Source: Sanghuangporus weigelae (lineage: Eukaryota; Basidiomycota; Agaricomycetes; Hymenochaetales; Hymenochaetaceae). Taken from it: DNA of 64,000 nt. Under the pieces are notes generated by a model. The model did not search any database and was not told the DNA's origin. It saw only the letters and a list, made by a program, of their open reading frames with translations. The DNA is taken from the NCBI GenBank assembly GCA_033182465.1, contig CP137318.1:4092001-4156000 (forward strand), written 5' to 3'. Below, piece by piece: positions 55,694 through 64,000 of the stretch. A program made the translations under genes and the position numbers. The first letter of the stretch is position 1; every line of letters starts with the position of its first letter.

Positions 55694-56031
55694 GAACTTC
55701 GTTTCTCGCCTGATGCTTCAGGGTTATTGTTCCTTGGTGCTGTTAACCAAGTAGTTCCTTTCTCGTCGAATGTAGCAATAGTGGAAGGGACTGCTGCTAC
55801 TTTCGTGGTTGTTGTTTGCGTGCTCCCAACTGCAGGGCTACCAGATGCCTTTGCTATTAGGTACACTTCGTCGTTGTAGGGGTTATGATAGTAGATATGT
55901 GATTTAAGTGAATCGGGTTTGTCGTTCTCCAGGATGTGCACTTGTCCTGAGGATTCGATATGGGTACTAGTCTCGAAACTAGTGACGTCGATAGGGACTT
56001 GAGGTCGACGGTCCTCGCCTCGATAAAACAC
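55690..56031 (-). CDS. Short first frame after the 5' LTR
   Basis: A 113-residue frame that begins about 60 bases inside the element and whose end overlaps the start of the next frame by four bases. It has no recognised motif. The close packing of this frame with the two after it suggests a chained expression arrangement. Confidence 0.4.
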   Translation of the reverse strand: MFYRGEDRRPQVPIDVTSFETSTHIESSGQVHILENDKPDSLKSHIYYHNPYNDEVYLIAKASGSPAVGSTQTTTTKVAAVPSTIATFDEKGTTWLTAPRNNNPEASGEKRSS

Positions 56032-56092
56032 TAGCCAAGAACCTTGCCCGTGAGAGGTGGTGGTAAAACTAGCGAGTGATCTTTCGATCCAA

Positions 56093-57604
56093 TGTTAGGG
56101 AGTAGGCCCGGGGTTACACCGGTTTGATCCTTTTGCCTAAGCAGCGGTGTGTTGTGCAGAGGTGATCTTATCTACCCACGTCTGGCTGTACCACGCGGTC
56201 CCTTACTAGCCTTCCTAGTCGCGGTCCGAGTTATGGATGCTTTCAGATACGAGGTAATAGTAAAGCAGATTGGGATTTCCAAGAGGCGTGATAGTACAAA
56301 GCACACAGTAATAGCTCGCTGTAGGGCAAGCTTTACACCAGTGTGTTAAGAGGATCGAAAGATGGGGAAATGAGGGCCTAATCCTACAACTATTTATGCT
56401 CCCAGATATTCCATTTTCCGTCCTATTTCTTACTCATCCTGTCTCCACTTTACTCCACTTTCCTCCACTATTACATCTGTTCCTTTGTCATCCTGCTGCG
56501 CTTCGCTCCACTTTGCTCCAATCTTTGTAAGGTCGTCTCCACTATGACAGAATTCTTTGGAGTTGCTGACTGAGACAATAGAGGTGGTGCTCCGATATGG
56601 AATGCTCCACTGTCAGTACTCCATAACGATGTCATTGCCGTCATTGAGTGGCATCTTTGCCCTTGGAGCGATGTAGGCTGCTCGGTATGTGATTCTTCGG
56701 AATTCATCTCGAGGTCCAGCGAGGGTAAGCATAACTCGCACGTCAGTGTTAAGGTGTCGGGTCGGTGTAGAGTATGGTCCAAGGCATATCATGAACTGCA
56801 TAAGCTCTGCTGGTGGGTTCTGCTGGGTTCTGGTGACTAGCCATGCTTTGCCTTCGTATCGTATATCTCGAATGTAGCGCCATATCCTTCGTTGTATAAG
56901 GAGTTGTAATTGCTTGGTTTCCAGGTTCGCATCTCTCGGTAAATAAAGGTTTGCCTGTATCGTAGATGCTGGACATGGTGTGTGCAACTCCGGTCTATAC
57001 CATCCAATCATTCTCCAAGTTATCGGGTTCGCAGTTCGAGGGGTCCGAGTTGTGATCGTGAGTTCCTCTCGTTTCTTGGGTACTATTGGGCTTGGTGGAT
57101 TGGAATGCATTGTATCCTGAAGGTGTCGCTCGGTTTCGATGTGACAGTCACGCGTACCAACCGTTGCCGTGCATACTAAGTAGTATACTTCATAAAGGAC
57201 CATGTAAACTCGTGCACAGACTTGACAGTGCTGAAATGCCAGTGAGGTCTCCATAAACCTTATTAGCCTTTAGCCTTTTAGCGTTTAGGCTTTAGTAGTT
57301 GTGCTTCTGGACTTCTAAGAAGTTTGATCGCTTCCTTTGATCGAGGTCGCTCTGGTTGCTTGGTCGGCGGCGTTAGAGTGGTAGTCCGCGGTAATAGGCG
57401 GTCGGCGGTGTTAGCTGTTAGCGGGATTACGTATCCGCTTCGGTGCTTCTAGCGCTCGGGTGGTAACGGGTTACTGTTGCCTAGGCCGCTCGATTGCTTG
57501 GGCCTTTGATAGCTGGCTTGGTTACCGGTCGCGTTTGGAAGGCTGATCGTGTAGATCTGTTGATCGTGTCGATCCTGATGCGAGTTTTTGAGCGGATCCT
57601 TTCA
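56093..57604 (-). repeat. 5' LTR of the Gypsy element
   Basis: 1512 bases, matching 45315-46826 almost base for base. It contains the same 213-codon frame (57254-56613, minus). It should hold the element promoter and polyadenylation signals, none of which I could pick out with certainty. Confidence 0.93.
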
Positions 57605-58583
57605 GGAACTCACGATCACAACTCGAACCCCTCGAACTGCGAACCCGATAACTTGGAGAATGATTGGATGGTATAGACCAGAGTTGCACACACCATGTCC
57701 AGCATCTACGATACAGGCAAACCTTTATTTACCGAGAGATGCGAACCTGGAGACCAAGCAATTACAACTCCTTATACAACGAAGGATATGGCGCTACATT
57801 CGAGATATACGATACGAAGGCAAAGCATGGCTAGTCACCAGAACCCAGCAGAACCCGCCAGCAGAGCTTATGCAGTTCATGATATGCCTTGGACCATACT
57901 CTACACCGACCCGACACCTTAACACGGACGTACGAGTTATGCTTACCCTCGCTGGACCTCGAGATGAATTCCGAAGAATCACATACCGAGCAGCCTACAT
58001 CGCTCCAAGGGCAAAGATGCCACTCAATGACGGCAATGACATCGTTATGGAGTACTGACAGTGGAGCATTCCATATCGGAGCATCACCTCTATTGTCTCA
58101 GTCAGCAACTCCAAAGAATTCTGTCATAGTGGAGACGACCTTACAAAGATTGGAGCAAAGTGGAGCGAAGCGCAGCAGGATGACAAAGGAACAGATGTAA
58201 TGGTGGAGAAAAGTGGAGTAAAGTGGAGACAGGATGAGTAAGAAATAGGACGGAAAATGGAATATCTGGGAGCATAAATAGTTGTAGGATCAGGCCCTCA
58301 TTTCCCCATCTTTCGATCCTCTTAACACACTGGTGTAAAGCTTGCCCTACAGCAAGCTATTACTGTGTGCTTTGTACTATCACACCTCTTGGAAATCCCA
58401 ATCCGCTTTACTATCACCTCGTATCTGAAAGCATCCATAACTCGGACCGCGACTAAGAAGGCTAGTAAGGGACCACGTGGTACAGCCAGACGTGGGTAGA
58501 TAAGATCACCTCTGCACAACACACCGCTGCTTAGGCAAAAGGATCGAACCGGTGTAACCCCAGGCCTACTCCCTAACAGTGAG

Positions 58584-58973
58584 GGATAGTGTTCGACTGG
58601 TTTGCCAAAGCTCGCCTTCCAACTTCTTGATTTTCTGCAGAAGATTTTGGGTAGTATCCTGCAAATGATATGGCCCCTTCACCTGAGAAATCATTCCATT
58701 GAATGCCTTAACGAAGTTATGGGTCATCTTGACTGCTGAAAACCATATACTTACCTTAGCTGATTCCGCATTTTGGCCCCTAAAATCAGATACTGGCTGC
58801 TGCACACATCCAGGTAAAGGTGAGTTTTGATCCTTGGATGTGTCCCCTTCATTTGGTGACTCTATGAAATTTATTACAGCGTTCGTTTTGTCGGAAAATG
58901 GTGGTCAGCGGGTCGTAGTAGCCAACTGCAGTGCTGCTTTACGTGACCTTCGTGCCTTGTTCAATGGTGGCAT
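58584..58973 (-). pseudogene. 5' portion of the interrupted transposon-like gene
   Basis: The minus strand continues the coding sequence that stops at 44771. The stretch 58805-58584 encodes a coiled coil (LLQKIKKLEGELWQTSR) whose frame matches that of 44771-43863 on the other side of the GTGAG duplication. A likely start, MPPLNKARRSRKAALQ, lies at 58973-58971. Its frame closes within about 22 codons and no obvious intron links it to the next exon, so the 5' end is uncertain. With 13.8 kb of LTR sequence inside, the gene cannot be expressed normally. Confidence 0.5.
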
Positions 58974-59767
58974 TTTTTGGGTGCTATTTATCAGGGTGAG
59001 TCATTATATATTGGTACATTTACAAAACAGACCTCTGATGAATTGTTTTCTTGTTTGAAATTGCAAAAGAAGCAGTGTCAACGAAGTTCAACATTGCTTC
59101 TGAACATCACGTGATGCATATTTACCCTTTTCTACAGTGTTTCTGCCGTCTCAGATGGCTGATATCTACTCCACAACAGCACAATAAATTGTCATTCTTT
59201 TTGCAGTAGCAAGGGTTTTGGATGTGAAAGATTCATTCTCCGGATTTATAATTTCGAGTTTTGTACTCAATCCTGAGATATGCTCACTGTAGCCTTTAAA
59301 ATCAGCCATATAAATTCTAAATTCAAGTTGTTTGAAAAAATAAATCCGGAGCCATACAGGAATGAATACAAATATGCTATTCTACAAGTTTCTTTTGTTG
59401 TTATCAAGTTGTGCAATGCAGGGATAGAGGTCGAAGAAACTGGTGTAAAGTGTATTCAATCTCCGACATTTCATGAGGCTAACCGAGAGTGTGGGAACGC
59501 ACGCAAATCACAAGACCATTGCCGACCACCACTTGTTTACTGCCTTGCCTTTCCTCATCCTTCGTCCAGAGATCATAACAACTAGTCGATACTGACTCTA
59601 CTGATACTATTCAAGTTATATATGTAATCTAGGTGCTCTACGGTATGTCGTGCTGAGGGGCTGAGGATAGATAGATATAAAATCGTAAAAACCGACAAGG
59701 AGGCCGCGCTTCGAAAGCAACTCCCTAGCGAAGCTGGACTATAGACAAGAAACATACGCAGCCAAAT
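58974..59767. other. Intergenic, no gene seen
   Basis: Spacer between the interrupted gene and the stop of the Argonaute gene. A 101-codon plus-strand frame at 59280-59585 is unrecognised and unsupported by splice structure. No terminal inverted repeats of the interrupted gene were found here. Confidence 0.4.
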
Positions 59768-62700
59768 TCATGCAAAGTACATCAGCTTGCTCTGTAACTT
59801 GTTCACGTCATAAAACTTCCATTCCTGCTCGTTATATTCCACGTCCTTGCTGCCCATCGAGCTCGGCATTGACTGGTTGTCCTTGTACTCAATGTGGATG
59901 CCTGCGCGTCTGCATGCTAACTGGTATCTACCGGTCAGTTTAAATAGTAAAGTAAGTTTGGAGGGTGGTCATACATGAGCATCTAGAGGCGTGCATGTAA
60001 GCATTACTATAGTCTCGTTTAACGACCCGAAGGCTGATGCACTTACAGTAGACAGGAGCGGGTACGGAAACTGCGCGGGTCGCGCGCGCAAATGTATGGC
60101 AGAGACCAAACGTTATAGACTGCAACCTGTTACCCACTTTGCTTAGATCTGGGACGAGCGAAAAGGATTAACAACGCACGCGTCTGTGGAAAGCTTGTTT
60201 TCATCCATGAGGACCATGTAGTGCGCCGGTCTCGATGCTGAACAATACAGTAAACAGTTACCGTCAGCAATCTAGTCCCTGTCTTCTCGGAATCCGATAT
60301 AACCGGAACTCACTTCCAATCAACCCAGCATGCGACTGGAGGAAGAAATCATACATGTGCGGACTCGTGATTCGTGGGTCGTCCGTTACGAAGCCAGACG
60401 GACAATTTCCCGAACGATCACCTTGTCCACGTTCAGGGAAGAACCGAATATGGTGCCTCTTTCCAACCACAATGTACGTGATTTTCGGAAACGAGCTTGT
60501 CACTCGCAAGTCCTTCCAAACTTTCTGGATACCAGCTGTTCATGAATGCGTTAGAGTGATCGCTTTTGTTGTGTGGATATGGCTTGTCCTGCTGTACGTA
60601 CCCTTAATCGCTTCAATCTCCAGCTTGCCTACATTCACGAGCTCCCCGTCCGAAAGTCCATCACGGTACACAAGAATGCGTTGAGGAAGGAAAAAAGTTT
60701 TGAACGTCGCTCGAACGTGAGCTCCAAATCTGCTCATCGCCGTCTGTCATTTGGCGCTGGTAAGCAACACGATTAAATACAAGCATGGAACGTGGAACTG
60801 ACGTAGATCATCTTTGGCAAATCTTGTATGGTCTCCAACCTAGGTGGCTGACTTGAACATAGTGGGAAATATCGACTTGCGTTCGGGTCGACGGAATAGA
60901 CCATTGACGCCATCGACGGCCGGAAAATACCAGGACCTGGATGTGAAACGTCCAATCCTATAACGGGCGGATGCAAATTATCCGTGTGAGAAAGAGGAAC
61001 TTCGCTACTGCTATCTCGACAGTAAAGGTCTCACCGACTACCATCGTGGCTTCGCCGTTCGTCGGACTATAGATCCATTCTAGTCCTTCTTTGATCGGAA
61101 CGAAGTTGATGCCACCCATCTTAGCGTTGATCCTAGGTCAGAGACAGTAAATCAGCGAGCTCCAGAGGCTATAACGCAAAAGGAAGTACTTCAGAGTAAT
61201 GTTCGTCACATATTGGTCAACAAGTCCCGAACTCTGCTTGTCCATGACTTCCAACGCATCCCATGACTACGTTTTTCCATATCGTTACAGTTCCGCACGA
61301 CAAGAATCAGAACGAGAAAACCTACCAGACACTGCGTGATAACTCCTGGGCTAGCAGTAGTATCTCCCACTCTCTTGATCTCCTCGTGCAAGACGCTTTT
61401 TCCACCTCCAGGAAGAAAAACAAGGACCAAGAAACTTTGGAGGTCTTCTAGACTGAGCTTCCTTTTCTCGATAGCCTGAACGTCCGTGAGTAACTCTTGC
61501 AAATGCTGAGTATTTTAAGTCGTCAGTAAAAAACAGGCGCAATGATGCGTAAAAACTGTACCTGCAGTTTATCGGCCTGAGGATTCTTCTGGTGAATCAC
61601 AGGTCTCCTCCGTTCTATCCGACTCGTGTCCACTCCTAGAAAGGTAGTTCAACGATGACACCTCATGCATCAACGCATGCATCGGCCTCACCAAAGAACT
61701 TCAGACAATTCTGGATCTGTCTAAGAATTTTCGCTGCAAAATTGACGTCGCAATCCCTTTCGTATACCAGCGCTGCCCAGCAATTTATGGTACTTGGCTT
61801 CCAAAACGGACTACAATCTCTCTTCTGAAACTTCCAGGCACCGTCTTTTGGTTTCTGCCACGAAATTGGCTTAGCAAGATGTTCCGCATAGAGGATGGAA
61901 TGTGAAAAGGCATGTGAAAGTTACCTTGTCTTGTGCTTGAAGGCAGATATTTGGAGGGGGAAGTAGTCTTCCACGAACAGAGACAAGATCACGATCAACA
62001 TGCAAACCAGCAGAGTTCAAGGCGGCTGGATTAAATGCCTGTATTCAAGCTATAAGCAGCTTAGATCCACGGCTAGTTTTAAAGGTAGGGTTTACCTGCA
62101 GGTGGCTCTTTATCTTCGCCATGCGCTTATCGGGCGGGAGCGTGCTCATCTCATGGATCTGTTGGTGAATCCTCTGATTCATTTTGCGCCGATAGAATTG
62201 CCCCTCGATGATTTCAAGCACCTCAAAAGGTATTATTTCGGTCCTGTCGGTGTTCTCTCTGTATCTGTCCTTCTTTACAACGCGTATACCTGGGAACGTT
62301 GGAAATCGTAGACGGTAGTTATGTGCGCGAAAGAAGAAGTCCTTGATCATAAACTTCATCAAAAAGAGAACGGAAGAAAATATGTCGTCAACCTACTGCA
62401 ACTGTCGTTTCTGTCCCGTCTTCGAGGTTGAATTTTTCTTCTCCTGCCCTGGGAACAATGTCCTTGATCGTCCTTATACGCCCGACTTTCCCTCCTCTCG
62501 TTTGTCTTACTCGAACTATCTTTAGGACCGACAGAAGTTTTGCGATGTTGTCTGTGCGTGAAAGGTCACGGCAATTTGAAAGCTCCAGAAGCCTTGTAGC
62601 GACATTTATCAGATCACCGCTCTCATACCTATTTTCTCGGTCAGATTTGAAAACTCATAATAACAGAGATGAGACGCTCACATTATCGCTGAGCAGACAT

Positions 62701-63666
62701 CCACGTTAAGAAGTAGGTGTTCTCGAGCAAGCCGAACGCTCCTATATCAATGTCAGAAAAGCTTCGGACAGGATTAAAACGGGAGGTCAACTCACGCGAA
62801 GCATCCGCGGACGAACAATAAACCCATTGTTACAGATCGCTTGTCGGTCAGCGAATACATCGTGTTCCTTGTCGCAACTTTCCTGAATTCCCTGCATATT
62901 AAAAGTTTCTTTCAGCAGGCGAGTTTTAGTTATGTGCACGACTACTTACGGTGGAGTTGAGTTATGCAGGAGTAAGTTCATGATCTGTTGAGCAGTCAAC
63001 GCGGAATCCGAGTGGTATTGATGAGTCACGAGAGAGTCGAAGTCCCTGCAACTCATTGAGTAAGGACTGTGGATGCAAGTCAGAAATAGATAATGTACTC
63101 TGGAGCAATGAAGCCGGCTTCCTTCAGCTCGATGTGGATGATCCCTCCGGCGGTGCCCTGGTAAGTTTCCCGTACCTCAAAGTGCAACTTCCAAACAATA
63201 TGAGTCCACTATCGGCGAGATCAATATTATTACACCTACATGTCCCTCTGAACCAAGATCCTTAGAAGTGTAGAGTCCCGCCTTCCCATCATAGACCACT
63301 TGACCAGGTTGGAAAGACTTTGGATAATCACGGACATATAGGTTCGTGATGATCTCTCTACGCCGCAGAACACCTTTGATCTCGTAGTTGCTTGGAATCG
63401 ATCTTATACCTGGATTTACCACTTATGAGGCCGAATTGACTCGTAGGGTAGGCTGCTTACTGTGGACTATAGACGAAGGTGAGCATACCAGTAGAGAGAG
63501 TTCATGAACGGAGTAGCTATGGCTCAAGTATGAGAAGCTTACCATGATAGTGATGAAACGCGAGTTCCTTTGTGATTGAGACTCGAAAACAGTTAGTAGC
63601 GGCAAGGTATACAGTGCCCTTGGAACCAGCAGTCTCTGGGCGGGAAGCGAGGGTGAAGACGGTCAT
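59768..63666 (-). CDS. Argonaute (RNA interference slicer family)
   Basis: Argonaute binds small RNAs and silences matching transcripts; in fungi it guards against transposons. The gene has many short introns on the minus strand, and exon blocks appear in the correct family order. The N-terminal domain lies in 63666-62700 (NCFRVSITKELAFHHYH, ILRRREI region). The PAZ/L2 region is at 62362-62045 (EIIPFEVLEIIEGQFYRRK, STLPPDKRMAKIKSHL), followed by FNPAALNSAGLHVDRD and RGRLLPPP. The MID domain is at 61410-61325 (SVLHEEIKRVGDT, GVITQC). The PIWI domain includes INAKMGGIN, IGLDVSHPGPG (about 60940-60962), VYRDGLSDGEL (about 60640-60670) and SPHMYDFFLQSHAG (about 60315-60360). It ends ATRAVSVPAPVYC, a 68-base-scale intron region, then a C-terminal exon ending KLMYFA at 59768. 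The active-site aspartates of GLDVSHP and YRDG are present; most exon joins were not resolved to the base. Confidence 0.88.
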
Positions 63667-64000
63667 GGAAAGAGAGAGAGAGACTGAAGCGAGCGAAGAT
63701 GGAAAAGACAGGCGTGAGCGCAGCAAAGCTTCTGTGATTCGAGTGAGTTGTAGAAGTACGCAGCAATGGCGCAGTAGTCACGCCAGGAAAGAGAAGGCGT
63801 GAAGAGGTGCAAACTTCAACAAACAACAAGCATTAAAATTCCCACTGTCAGTAGATTATGCTCTCGCCGTGAGAGTGAAAAAAAGAGAAAGCTTTAGCGC
63901 ACCACACTTTTGTGTGGTAGAGTCAAAGCACAGACCGGAACCGAGAAGCGTCCAAATGAGTAAATACGCGCCCGTACGCATGACGTAATCCCGAAGCATC
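63667..64000. promoter_or_regulatory. Argonaute upstream region
   Basis: The sequence upstream of the Argonaute start to the window edge. It contains an AG-rich tract near 63669-63682. No gene or clear regulatory site could be supported. Confidence 0.35.

Larger units (their letters stand above)
45315..57604 (-). mobile_element. Gypsy (chromodomain-type) LTR retrotransposon, looks whole
   Basis: A 12,290-base LTR element on the minus strand, bounded by 5-base target duplications GGAAC (45310-45314 and 57605-57609). LTRs of 1512 bases each lie at 56093-57604 (5') and 45315-46826 (3'), beginning TG and ending CA. Only one or two differences were noticed between them, so it is very young. A G-rich purine tract precedes the 3' LTR (about 46827-46840). 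Internal parts in order are a short frame, a coiled-coil frame, a gag-like frame with a zinc knuckle, a long pol frame with a C-terminal chromodomain, and one further frame. I saw no breaks in the pol frame and regard the element as whole in appearance. It is inserted in a solo LTR of its own family. Confidence 0.93.
44772..58578 (-). mobile_element. Solo LTR split by a younger Gypsy element
   Basis: An LTR of the same family as the Gypsy element, in the opposite orientation to it. Its two halves are 44772-45314 (543 bases) and 57610-58578 (969 bases), together 1512 bases, the same length as the LTRs of the inserted element. It is flanked by a 5-base target duplication GTGAG (44767-44771 and 58579-58583). 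There is no internal element sequence of its own, so it is a solo LTR left by recombination. It differs from the inserted LTRs at several sites, so it is older than they are. It sits inside the large transposon-like gene. Confidence 0.9.

Noticed and set aside
57588-58058. A 156-codon plus-strand frame starting MSGSFQELTITT
   Set aside because: It crosses the end of the Gypsy LTR into the split solo LTR; it is part of the LTR-internal frame with an artificial start made by the insertion junction.

Overview
The window looks like a mushroom-forming basidiomycete (Agaricomycete) chromosome segment. Genes are split by many GT-AG introns of roughly 45 to 70 bases, and the gene set is eukaryotic: an ATG4 protease, a mitochondrial E2 acyltransferase, octanoyltransferase, an MDV1-type WD40 protein, sugar-type MFS transporters and an Argonaute. 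Transposon remnants are of fungal kinds (hAT and mariner-type miniature elements, a chromodomain Gypsy element). No rRNA, tRNA, CRISPR array or bacterial feature was recognised.

Layout. ATG4 fills 1 to 4.8 kb. Next comes one arm of an inverted segmental duplication (about 5.40-10.50 kb). Its partner lies at about 31.06-34.93 kb in opposite orientation. Each arm holds a pyridoxamine-5-phosphate-oxidase-like gene, the 3' half of an MFS sugar transporter and a member of an unrecognised gene family; only the right copy of the transporter is complete. Two hAT-type miniature elements occur only in the left arm, and the right arm preserves both empty target sites. Between the arms (10.5-31 kb) lie a mariner-like miniature element, an unknown two-exon gene, a branched-chain acyltransferase E2, an MFS transporter, LIP2 octanoyltransferase, three tiny genes two of which share the same four-exon plan (16.4, 22.2, 26.1 kb), a P-loop kinase and the MFS sugar transporter. 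The 34.9-36.4 kb stretch carries two more members of the unrecognised family, one decayed. MDV1 (37.0-39.4 kb) and an unknown gene (40.0-40.9 kb) follow.

From 41.8 to 59.0 kb there is a three-layer nest. A large coiled-coil/transposon-like gene on the minus strand is split by a 1512-base solo LTR (duplication GTGAG). That LTR is itself split by a 12.29-kb, complete-looking Gypsy chromodomain retrotransposon (duplication GGAAC) whose two 1512-base LTRs are almost identical. The Gypsy element has unusual extra reading frames, including one inside each LTR and a spliced antisense one. The window closes with an Argonaute gene (59.8-63.7 kb, minus strand).

Functionally, LIP2 makes the octanoyl precursor of the lipoyl cofactor that the E2 protein carries, so two mitochondrial lipoylation-linked genes sit 6 kb apart. 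Exon joins were worked out by hand from splice sites and reading-frame continuity; identities come from remembered family motifs, not from database searches.
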